Source of the DNA: an uncultured Pseudoflavonifractor sp.
Lineage (GTDB): Bacteria > Bacillota > Clostridia > Oscillospirales > Oscillospiraceae
Direction of reading: 5' to 3'
NCBI GenBank assembly: GCA_947425785.1
Contig: CANEAY010000006.1
Location: 1-64,000, forward strand
DNA length: 64,000 bases
Shown: in pieces, positions 9,627-16,448 of the stretch
How positions within the stretch are numbered: position 1 is the stretch's first letter
Layout of the letters: each line of letters starts with the position of its first letter
Position numbers and translations under genes: made by a program
Notes under the pieces: generated by a model
What the model saw: the letters and a program-made list of their open reading frames with translations, nothing else
Told to the model about the DNA's origin: nothing
Databases searched by the model: none

Positions 9627-10003
9627 AGCGGGTCTGGATCGCGCTGGCCATTCTGGCGGCTATCTTATGCGCCACGCTGTACCACAGCTTTTATCTGAAC
9701 AGCTTTACCCAGGATCTGACCGCCCTTTTGGAGGCGGCGGAGGCCGAGGCGGAGTCAGAGCATTGGGACAAGGCCCAGGCACTAACTGAGACCGCCCAGG
9801 ATAAATGGGCACAGCGGGGGCAGTATCTTCACATTACCCTTCGCCACGACGTCACCGACGGCATCTATACCGGCTTTCGGGAGGTGTGGGAATTTCTGGA
9901 ATGCCAGGAGGGCGGCGAATATTCCGCCGCCAATGCCCGGCTCATCGCCGGATTGGAGCTCCTCTCCGAGGCGGAGCACCTGACCCTTCAAAATGTCCTT
10001 TGA
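9623..10003 (+). CDS. DUF4363-type membrane-anchored protein
   Basis: A 126-residue protein with one N-terminal hydrophobic helix (residues 4-20), then an alpha-helical, Glu/Ala-rich extracytoplasmic domain that includes an HWDKAQ segment typical of DUF4363 proteins. DUF4363 genes are often found directly beside DUF421 genes, and here the two overlap by ATGA, so they are surely cotranscribed. The assignment rests on this pairing and overall shape. Confidence 0.7.
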   Translation: MKRVWIALAILAAILCATLYHSFYLNSFTQDLTALLEAAEAEAESEHWDKAQALTETAQDKWAQRGQYLHITLRHDVTDGIYTGFREVWEFLECQEGGEYSAANARLIAGLELLSEAEHLTLQNVL

Positions 10004-10004
10004 A

Positions 10005-10209
10005 CAAAAAAGAAGCTCCTTCAAATAGAAGGAGCTTCTTTTCAATGCCTCTTGCGCTTTTGTACCCGTAGGTGCTCGGGAAAGCTGGCGCCGGGCCTCT
10101 CTCTTGGCCCGCTTGGAAGCAGGCTCGGCGGACTTGCGCCGTGCCCGGACTACCCGACCGGGCCGTGTTTTTATCCCCATGCGCTTTGATTTTCAGGCGT
10201 TTTATCACT
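10005..10209 (-). ncRNA. Candidate structured small RNA (~200 nt), type unknown
   Basis: A strong minus-strand promoter and a strong minus-strand terminator bracket about 205 bases with no convincing gene. Nested complementary blocks give a rod-like fold: 10195-10200 with 10045-10050, 10181-10184 with 10054-10057, 10150-10153 with 10068-10071, 10144-10147 with 10077-10080, 10136-10140 with 10087-10091, and 10106-10111 with 10092-10097. A large asymmetric internal loop separates the outer and inner halves. Length and shape recall 6S RNA, which is only a hypothesis. A small Lys/Arg-rich frame starting at 10180 exists but has no ribosome site and would run through the terminator. Confidence 0.5.
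10010..10042. terminator. Bidirectional intrinsic terminator
   Basis: A 13-bp perfect stem (10010-10022 with 10028-10040) and a 5-base loop. On the plus strand it is followed by TT after a TT-ending stem and ends the DUF421/DUF4363 unit. On the minus strand it is followed by a longer T-run, so it is the better terminator for leftward transcription of the candidate RNA. Confidence 0.85.
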
Positions 10210-10215
10210 GCCACT

Positions 10216-10245
10216 ATCATAGCAGTATGGTCTCTCTTTTGTCAA
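10216..10245 (-). promoter_or_regulatory. Strong promoter of the candidate small RNA
   Basis: On the minus strand a perfect TTGACA (10245-10240), an 18-base spacer and TATGAT (10221-10216). Predicted start near 10209. It is divergent from, and almost abuts, the plus-strand promoter at 10250. Confidence 0.7.
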
Positions 10246-10249
10246 GGTT

Positions 10250-10278
10250 TTGACTTTCAACCAGGTGAGGCGTATAAT
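10250..10278 (+). promoter_or_regulatory. Sigma-A promoter of the 10309 gene
   Basis: TTGACT (10250-10255), a 17-base spacer and a perfect TATAAT (10273-10278), followed by a GGGAGGAGG ribosome site and a GTG start at 10309. This fixes the start of the gene and rules out the longer frame. Confidence 0.8.
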
Positions 10279-10308
10279 CGTCTCATCTCTCTGGGAGGAG
10301 GCATTTCT

Positions 10309-11433
10309 GTGGAAGATATCGCCCAACTATTTTCATTTATCTTCGGCCTATTCCTTCTCTTTGGGCTGTTGATCGTCCCCCTCATCCTCACCTGTTTCAA
10401 CATTTTCAACCTTATAATCAAAGCCCCTGTCCGGGAAGATCTGGTGGACAAGCTCGCCTTCCTGCTCGGCCCCGCCTTTATGTGGCTCCTGTGGCAGATG
10501 TGGTCTGCCCCTGAGTGGGATGTGCCCCTCTGGACAAATATGGAGCCATTTTTTCACACACCCCTGGCCAACTCTCACCTGCCTACCCTTTTGGCTCTAT
10601 CACTCTGGGCATGGCTCAGCTTCTGGCTGCTTCGCTTCTCCAAAAAACCTCTGCCTCCACTGCCCACAGCTCTATGTGTCTCCGGGATAGAGGCCGGCAT
10701 CATCCTCACCGTTCTCTTTGCTGTTCAGCTCTCTCCCCACCTGTCGGAAGGGGTGTTTATGCCTCCTGATGTGGCCTATATGCTTCTCTTCCCCGCCAAC
10801 TACTTATTCTGTTCTGCCCGGCTCCTCCGCCGGGTCATCGCCACCCAGACAGAGCGTTTTCGGGCCGCACCGCCCCAGGGCAAACCATTTCTTGCCCTTT
10901 GCCAACAGCTCCTCTCCAACAGTCTAGGCTGGATGGCCGCAGGAGTCATGTTGGCGCTTCCCCTGCTGGCTCTTTTGCTATGTGTCCTTGTCCTCTTCGG
11001 TCAGGCCCCCGACGCCGCCATCCGGGCCTTTACCGAAACCAGCGACTGGGCTTTCTCTCAAATGACCTCCCCGCCGCCTGTAGAATACCACGGTCACTAC
11101 CTCTGCACCGTAGCCGCCGGAGGCCATCCTCGTGTCGTAAAGCCCCTCCGAAAAGGGCTGCGCTATGATTGGCCCATCATAGTCAACCGCCAGCTCTGTG
11201 TGGCCAACGCTTTTGAGCAGCTCATCATGGAGCGGACGCCCCGGCTCCACCGGACGGTACGGCAGTTCTACGACCGCCATGGTTACCCCCTGTCCCAAAA
11301 GCTCACCACGCCCCTGCGGGCAGATATCACCTATCTGTTGATGAAGCCCTTGGAATGGTTCTTTCTGCTGTGCCTCTATACCTTCGATGAAAAGCCGGAA
11401 AACCGCATCGCCACGCAGTATACCGGAAAATAA
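10309..11433 (+). CDS. Multi-pass membrane protein, DUF6688-like (tentative)
   Basis: A 374-residue protein with about six hydrophobic segments in its first 240 residues, then a soluble C-terminal domain. That domain begins YLCTVAAGGHP...VKPLR and includes a VNRQLCVANAFEQLI segment, a pattern I associate tentatively with DUF6688/CFI-box-like proteins of unknown role. GTG start at 10309 has GGGAGGAGG 7 bases upstream and the promoter just before. The gene stands alone and ends at a strong bidirectional terminator. Confidence 0.7.
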   Translation: MEDIAQLFSFIFGLFLLFGLLIVPLILTCFNIFNLIIKAPVREDLVDKLAFLLGPAFMWLLWQMWSAPEWDVPLWTNMEPFFHTPLANSHLPTLLALSLWAWLSFWLLRFSKKPLPPLPTALCVSGIEAGIILTVLFAVQLSPHLSEGVFMPPDVAYMLLFPANYLFCSARLLRRVIATQTERFRAAPPQGKPFLALCQQLLSNSLGWMAAGVMLALPLLALLLCVLVLFGQAPDAAIRAFTETSDWAFSQMTSPPPVEYHGHYLCTVAAGGHPRVVKPLRKGLRYDWPIIVNRQLCVANAFEQLIMERTPRLHRTVRQFYDRHGYPLSQKLTTPLRADITYLLMKPLEWFFLLCLYTFDEKPENRIATQYTGK

Positions 11434-11466
11434 AGAACGCCCCGCCGTTAGGCGGGGCGTTCTTTT
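11432..11466. terminator. Bidirectional terminator
   Basis: A 15-bp GC-rich stem (11432-11446 with 11451-11465) with a GTTA loop, flanked by A-run and T-run, between the convergent 10309 gene and nrdR. It works in both directions. Confidence 0.9.
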
Positions 11467-11471
11467 ATCTT

Positions 11472-11927
11472 TTATTTCTCCTGCAGGAGCTTGTTCAGCT
11501 CCGCCATGAAGGTGCTGATGTCCTTGAACTGGCGGTAGACCGAAGCGAAGCGCACATAGGCCACCTCATCCACCTCCTTGAGCCGATCCATCACCATCTC
11601 GCCGATGCGGTCGGAAGACACCTCCCGATCCATCTCGTTCTGAAGGGCCTGCTCGATCTCCTCGGCGATCTTCTCCAGCGTACTGAAGGCCACCGGCCGC
11701 TTCTCACAGGCCCGGATCATACCGTTAAGGAGCTTGCTGCGGTCAAAGCTCTGGCGGCTGCCGTCCTTCTTAATGACGACCACCGGCAAAGACTCCATAA
11801 CCTCAAAGGTCGTAAAGCGCTTGTGGCATTCCAGGCACTCCCGGCGGCGACGGATACTGGTACCATCCTCCGCGGGACGGGAATCCACCACCTTGCTGTC
11901 CAGATAACCACAGAAAGGACACTTCAT
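11472..11927 (-). CDS. nrdR: Transcriptional regulator NrdR
   Basis: A 151-residue repressor of ribonucleotide reductase genes. The N-terminal zinc ribbon shows CPFCG at residues 3-7 and CLEC near residue 31. The ATP-cone domain follows ([18 protein letters not shown]). The family begins MKCPFCG, so the ATG at 11927 was chosen; AGGAG lies 10 bases upstream. No reductase gene is present in the window, so it acts in trans. Confidence 0.96.
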   Translation of the reverse strand: MKCPFCGYLDSKVVDSRPAEDGTSIRRRRECLECHKRFTTFEVMESLPVVVIKKDGSRQSFDRSKLLNGMIRACEKRPVAFSTLEKIAEEIEQALQNEMDREVSSDRIGEMVMDRLKEVDEVAYVRFASVYRQFKDISTFMAELNKLLQEK

Positions 11928-12001
11928 AACACGCACACTCCTATGTAAGGATTTGTATCTCTCCCTGATTTTACCACATCAAAAAAACCTTTTCCAGTGT
12001 T

Positions 12002-12844
12002 TCAGCACAAGTTCTGCCGCTTTTTTGCGGCCAAAAGAGTATTTTTCATCAGAATGGCCCTGGTCATGGGCCCCACGCCGCCGGGCACCGGGGTCAGATA
12101 GGCGGCCTTTTCCGACGCGGCGGCAAAGTCCACGTCCCCGCAGAGCTTGCCGTCCTCGTCCCGGTTCATGGCCACGTCGACCACCACAGCCCCATCCTTC
12201 ACCATGTCCCCGGTGACAAGGTTCCGGCGGCCCACTGCGCTGACCAAAATGTCCGCCTCCCGGCAGATGTCGGCCAGGTTCGGGGTCTTGGAGTGGCACA
12301 GCGTCACCGTGGCGTCCCGCCGCAGGAGCAGAAGCCCCATGGGCTTGCCCACAATATTGGAGCGGCCCACCACCACCGCCCGCTTCCCTGCCGGGTCGAT
12401 GTGGTACTCATCCAGCAGAGCCATGACCCCCGCAGGGGTGCAGGGCAGAAAGCTCTCCCGGCCAATGAGCAGGTTCCCAGCGTTCATAGGGTGGAACCCA
12501 TCCACGTCCTTTTCCGGGGAAATGGTTCGAATGACCACGTCCTCATCCATGTACCCCGGCAGTGGAAGCTGTACCAGGATACCGTCAATGTCCTCCCGGC
12601 CATTGAGCCCCTCCACCAGCTCCAGCAGGGCCGATTGGGGCGTCTGGGCCAGCAGGTCGTATTCCTCACTGTAAAAGCCGCAGCTCTCGCAGTCCTTGCG
12701 CTTGCTGCTGACGTAGACCCGGGAGGCGGGATCCTCCCCTACCAACACCACCGCCAAACCAGGCCGGCGGGGCAGCTTTTCGGCCTCCTGACGCACCTCT
12801 TCCTTGATCTTAGCTGCCAGGGCTTTTCCGTCAAGCAGGGTCAT
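12002..12844 (-). CDS. folD: Methylenetetrahydrofolate dehydrogenase/cyclohydrolase
   Basis: A 280-residue bifunctional enzyme that interconverts 5,10-methylene-THF and 10-formyl-THF. Signature segments are visible: YVSSKRKDCESCG (catalytic Lys region), QLPLPGYMDE, VGRSNIVGKPM of the NAD(P)-binding loop, and TPVPGGVGPMTRA near the C-terminus. Its start overlaps the end of lgt by 14 bases, so it is the last gene of the yfmF-yfmH-lgt-folD unit. Fits with fthC and folT elsewhere in the window. Confidence 0.97.
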   Translation of the reverse strand: MTLLDGKALAAKIKEEVRQEAEKLPRRPGLAVVLVGEDPASRVYVSSKRKDCESCGFYSEEYDLLAQTPQSALLELVEGLNGREDIDGILVQLPLPGYMDEDVVIRTISPEKDVDGFHPMNAGNLLIGRESFLPCTPAGVMALLDEYHIDPAGKRAVVVGRSNIVGKPMGLLLLRRDATVTLCHSKTPNLADICREADILVSAVGRRNLVTGDMVKDGAVVVDVAMNRDEDGKLCGDVDFAAASEKAAYLTPVPGGVGPMTRAILMKNTLLAAKKRQNLC

Positions 12845-13799
12845 CGTTGTTCTCCTCCTCTTTCAGCGCCTCCAATATCTCCTCGGCGCTGCCCACCTCT
12901 TCCGGAACATCCGTCTCCTCCTCGACTGCAGCTGCCGCCTTCATCGCTTTCAAGCGGTTGGGCCATAGATCCTGGGAACCGTGGGGACGGAAAAGCTGAA
13001 ACACCAGTACCGCCGTGGCCACCACACAAATAGCGATGGCCAGCACTTGGGAGACCCGCAGGCCGGTGGAGAAAAAGTACAGGCTGTCGGTGCGAAGGCC
13101 CTCGATCCATGCCCGGCCCAGACCATACCAGGCCATATAGCTCAAGAATATCTGGCCGTCAAACTTCCGCCGCTTCTCCACCAGGAAAATGAGCAGCAGA
13201 AGCCCCAGCAGGTTCCAAAGGGACTCATACAGGAAAGTGGGATGTACCTCCATGTACTGGTAGACCCCGGTCACTGCATCATCAAAAATACCCATCCGCC
13301 AGGGCAGGTCGGTGGGCCCGCCATAGGCCTCCACATTGACAAAGTTTCCCCAGCGGCCTACCAGCTGTCCAATGAGCATCCCGAAGGAGCCTAGGTCGGC
13401 AAAAGCCAGGAAGCAGAGCTTCCGCTTTTTGCAGAATACCAACAGCACCAGGATGGCGACAATGATACCGCCATAGATAGCCAAGCCGCCATCCCAGATA
13501 CGCACCATCCGGCCAAAGTTCAGACTGCCGTCGGCGTTGCGGTACAGGTCTAAATAAAAAATCACGTAATAGAGCCGGGCCCCAATGATGCAAAGGGGCA
13601 CCGCGTAAATGAGCAGATCCATGATGTCGTCCTGCTCCACTCCATAGCGGTTGGCCCTCCGGGAGCAGAAGGCCACCGCCAGGAGAAAGCCCAGGGCGAT
13701 GATAATACCGTACCAGTGGATGGGCCATCCAAAAATACGAAAGGCAATATCCTTTACATTGACCTGGAACCCCAGGCCCGGAAAGACAATAGAACTCAT
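12831..13799 (-). CDS. lgt: Prolipoprotein diacylglyceryl transferase
   Basis: A 322-residue membrane enzyme that transfers diacylglycerol to the lipobox cysteine of prolipoproteins. Seven or so helices are visible with the family motifs GGLAIYGG near residue 100 and GRWGNFVNVEAYG near residue 145. The ATG at 13799 follows GGGAGG and overlaps the yfmH stop by ATGA. The C-terminus carries an unusual acidic tail of about 45 residues (many Glu) after the last helix, absent from typical family members and of unknown role. Confidence 0.95.
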   Translation of the reverse strand: MSSIVFPGLGFQVNVKDIAFRIFGWPIHWYGIIIALGFLLAVAFCSRRANRYGVEQDDIMDLLIYAVPLCIIGARLYYVIFYLDLYRNADGSLNFGRMVRIWDGGLAIYGGIIVAILVLLVFCKKRKLCFLAFADLGSFGMLIGQLVGRWGNFVNVEAYGGPTDLPWRMGIFDDAVTGVYQYMEVHPTFLYESLWNLLGLLLLIFLVEKRRKFDGQIFLSYMAWYGLGRAWIEGLRTDSLYFFSTGLRVSQVLAIAICVVATAVLVFQLFRPHGSQDLWPNRLKAMKAAAAVEEETDVPEEVGSAEEILEALKEEENNDDPA

Positions 13800-15076
13800 A
13801 CCGCGCCTCCCTTCGGACGTATCACCGCAAGGGCGGTCTTCTCCTTCGTGACCACCCGGCGGATACACCCCTCCACATCCTCTTTGGAGATAGTCTCAAA
13901 AACCTCCGGGAAAGTCAGGTAGGAATAGCCATTAAAATGAGCTGTGGACTGGCTGACACAGATGTTTTCAAAGGAATTGAGCCCTCTGACCATACTGCCG
14001 TAGGCCGCCCGCTTCAGCCGCTGGAAAAGGCCCTCGTCCACCCCATCCCGGCCAATGCGCTCTGCCTCGGCCAGAACGGCATCCCGCACCGCCTCGGGGT
14101 CTCTGCTCTCCCCGCCGGCGCAGAGGAATGCCGCACCGGGATAGGCCTCACAGCCATAGGAAAAAGCCTCGTTCACCAGTCCCTCATTGTAAAGCCTTGC
14201 GTAGAGTGGACTGGAAGTCCCCAGCAGAGCCTCACAGGCCAGGTCACCCAACAGCTCCCAGCGAAGCCACGCCTCCCCCTGTTCCGGGGGCGTATCCTTA
14301 AAACCCAGTTGGAAGATGGGGGTGGAGACCGCCATCTCCTTCTCCCAAAGGCTTTGGGCGGCCTTTTCCGTCTCGGTGGGGCCGTAGTCCCGCGCCACAG
14401 GGGCGTGGCCCTCCTTGGGCAAGATCTCCTGGGCGATGGCCGCCACCCGCTCCGGGTCAACGTCTCCCGCCACACAGAGCACCATGTTGCCCGGGTCGTA
14501 AAAGGCCTTGTGGCAGAGGTTCAGGGTGTCGGCAGTGATCTGGGCGATGGACTCCACCGTCCCGGCGATATTTTCCTTTACCGGGTTGTGGGCGTAAAGC
14601 CCCTCCAGCATCCCATAAAAGACCTGGGTGTCCGGCTCGTCGTCCCCCATGCGGATCTCCTGGCCGATGATGCCCTGCTCCTTGTCCACGCTCTCCTGGG
14701 TGTAGTAGGGGATGGACACGAAGGACAGGAGGATCTTCAAATTCTCCTCAAACTTCTCCGTGCTCTCAAAGTAGTAGCCTGTCAGAGCGGTAGAGGTAAA
14801 GGCATTGGGAGACGCGCCATTGGCCGCCAAGTCCTGAAGGGCGTTTCCGTCCTCGGTGTCAAAGGTCTTGTGCTCCAGGAAGTGGGCCACTCCGGCAGGG
14901 GTGTCCAGCCACTTCCCATCCAGCTGAAAGCGCATATCCATGCCGCCGTAATTGGTGGCAAAAAAGGCGTAGCTCTTCTGAAAATCCGGCTTGGGAGAGA
15001 CATAGATGTGCAAACCGTTGGGCAGCACCGTGTGGAACATCCGCTCCCCGATGCGGGAATACTTTTTCTCCTCCAT
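13796..15076 (-). CDS. yfmH: M16 metallopeptidase family protein, YfmH type (active-site intact)
   Basis: A 426-residue insulinase-fold protein. The inverted zinc motif HFLEH is present near residue 66, with the downstream glutamate region, so this partner looks catalytically competent. Its partner directly upstream lacks the motif, the usual arrangement of YmfF/YmfH pairs, which in Bacillus are needed for 5-aminopentanol modification of elongation factor P. The ATG at 15076 is 2 bases after the yfmF stop, with GGAGGGG upstream; the frame extending to 15226 is an overlap artefact. Confidence 0.88.
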   Translation of the reverse strand: MEEKKYSRIGERMFHTVLPNGLHIYVSPKPDFQKSYAFFATNYGGMDMRFQLDGKWLDTPAGVAHFLEHKTFDTEDGNALQDLAANGASPNAFTSTALTGYYFESTEKFEENLKILLSFVSIPYYTQESVDKEQGIIGQEIRMGDDEPDTQVFYGMLEGLYAHNPVKENIAGTVESIAQITADTLNLCHKAFYDPGNMVLCVAGDVDPERVAAIAQEILPKEGHAPVARDYGPTETEKAAQSLWEKEMAVSTPIFQLGFKDTPPEQGEAWLRWELLGDLACEALLGTSSPLYARLYNEGLVNEAFSYGCEAYPGAAFLCAGGESRDPEAVRDAVLAEAERIGRDGVDEGLFQRLKRAAYGSMVRGLNSFENICVSQSTAHFNGYSYLTFPEVFETISKEDVEGCIRRVVTKEKTALAVIRPKGGAV

Positions 15077-15078
15077 GC

Positions 15079-16359
15079 TCACCCCTCCATCCCTTTCAAA
15101 AAGTAGACCGTATCCAGACTTATGGCCTTGGCCGCCGCCACGGCAGCCTCTACGGAGACTGTCTCCATTGCCTGGGCCAGCTCCTGGGGGCTCTGGGTCA
15201 AACCGGCCACCGCCTGGCTGATCCACCAGTCCTCCTGGCGGCCCTGGCTGTCCAGCATGGTCATCAGGGAGCTGACGGTATAGCGGCGAGCGCCCTCCAC
15301 CTCCCAGGGTTCAAAGTCTCCACGGCGGCAAGCCTCCAGCTGGGCTTCGATCTCGTCTTCCGCCTTCTTTACGTTGGAAAACTCCACCCCGGAGGAGACG
15401 ATCATCAGCCCCTTGTAGCGCAGCAGCGAGGAGCTGGCATAGTAGCACAGGGACAACTTTTCCCGCACATTGAGAAAGAGTTTAGAGGTCGTGGTACCGC
15501 CGAAAAGGGCGTTGCAGAGCACCAGGGCGGGATAGTCGGGGCTGGCCGCGGTGATGCCGCCGGTGCGGAAGCCCATGGTCAGCTTTCCCTGGGCCACGTC
15601 CATGGCCTCCTCCACCCGGCGGGGTGCCTGGGCGGATGGGACAACGACCGTTTCCGGCACCTCATAGCCACCCTCCCGAGGCAGGCCTGTCAAAGCCCGT
15701 TGAAGGATGATACAGACCTCGTCATGCTCGGCAGAGCCACAGTAATAGAGCTCCAGCCGCGAATGGGCCAAAAGGGCCTGATACTGGGCCCAGGCAGACT
15801 GAGGGGTAATGGCCTCCACGTCGGCCTCACGGCCTAAACGCCCCACGCCGTAAGGCTCCTCCCGGCACATCTCCTCCAGCACCCGGTTTACGGCATACTG
15901 GCGCTTTTCGTTTACCTCCGCCCGGATACGGTCTAGCAGGTTGGCCTTTTCCTGCCGGGTATAGTCCGGGCAGAAGGCCCCCGCTTGGGTATAGGGCCGC
16001 AGAAGGAGCTCCCCCATGAGCCCGGCGGCTTGGGCCAACACACCGCTTCCGTCCAGGGTATAGGCATCGTCCAAAAAGCTGCCCAGGAAGCCCACACACT
16101 GGGCCTCCCCTTTTTTGCGCACCACCGGGTCGATGGCGCCGCCGTAGAGCTGATCCAGGGCGGCAGAGAGGGATTGCAGGTCAGGATGAGCCTCACTGCC
16201 CCGCCGCAGGAGATAGGGAATCAGGGCATTGACCGCCGCCGTCTCCCCCTTCAGAGGGGCCAACAGGGTCATGGAGAGCAGAGAGGATTTGAATTTCTTT
16301 GTGTTCACCGACGTGAGAAAGACGCCGGGCATAAGCTGTGTCCGTTTTACGGTAGCCAT
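15079..16359 (-). CDS. yfmF: M16 peptidase-like protein, YfmF type (no zinc motif)
   Basis: A 426-residue protein with the M16 fold outline (N-terminal half with LLAPLKGETAAVNALIPYLL, second half with a QGKLTMGFRTG segment). Where active members carry HxxEH it has no such motif, so it is probably the non-catalytic subunit that pairs with YfmH. AAAGGTG lies 7 bases before the ATG. It is the first gene of the yfmF-yfmH-lgt-folD operon. Confidence 0.87.
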   Translation of the reverse strand: MATVKRTQLMPGVFLTSVNTKKFKSSLLSMTLLAPLKGETAAVNALIPYLLRRGSEAHPDLQSLSAALDQLYGGAIDPVVRKKGEAQCVGFLGSFLDDAYTLDGSGVLAQAAGLMGELLLRPYTQAGAFCPDYTRQEKANLLDRIRAEVNEKRQYAVNRVLEEMCREEPYGVGRLGREADVEAITPQSAWAQYQALLAHSRLELYYCGSAEHDEVCIILQRALTGLPREGGYEVPETVVVPSAQAPRRVEEAMDVAQGKLTMGFRTGGITAASPDYPALVLCNALFGGTTTSKLFLNVREKLSLCYYASSSLLRYKGLMIVSSGVEFSNVKKAEDEIEAQLEACRRGDFEPWEVEGARRYTVSSLMTMLDSQGRQEDWWISQAVAGLTQSPQELAQAMETVSVEAAVAAAKAISLDTVYFLKGMEG

Positions 16360-16403
16360 GGCTTCACCTTTCTTTCTGCTGTGCTGTAGTGCTGATGAAA
16401 AGC

Positions 16404-16432
16404 ATTATAGCATTTTTTTCTTCTGTTGGCAC
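16404..16432 (-). promoter_or_regulatory. Promoter of the yfmF-yfmH-lgt-folD operon
   Basis: On the minus strand GTGCCA (16432-16427), a 17-base spacer and a perfect TATAAT (16409-16404), 45 bases before the yfmF ATG. Confidence 0.6.
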
Positions 16433-16448
16433 CCTTTGCCACAAAAAA

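Larger units (their letters stand above)
10043..10308. other. Gene-free stretch between DUF4363 and the 10309 gene
   Basis: This GC-rich region contains no convincing protein gene on either strand. It holds the candidate minus-strand structured RNA, its promoter and the divergent plus-strand promoter, each listed separately. Confidence 0.7.

Noticed and set aside
9782..10180. A Lys/Arg-rich minus-strand frame starting at 10180
   Set aside because: No ribosome site; it runs through the strong terminator and then antisense to the DUF4363 gene. Kept only as an alternative reading of the RNA locus.
10072..10308. N-terminal extension of the 10309 membrane-protein gene
   Set aside because: It would cross the divergent promoters and the candidate RNA; the GTG at 10309 has promoter, ribosome site and correct spacing.
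12002..12060. Terminator after folD
   Set aside because: The only stem, GCCGC/GCGGC, lies inside the coding end, and the hairpin after the stop has only a 3-bp stem despite a T7 run, so it is too weak to list.
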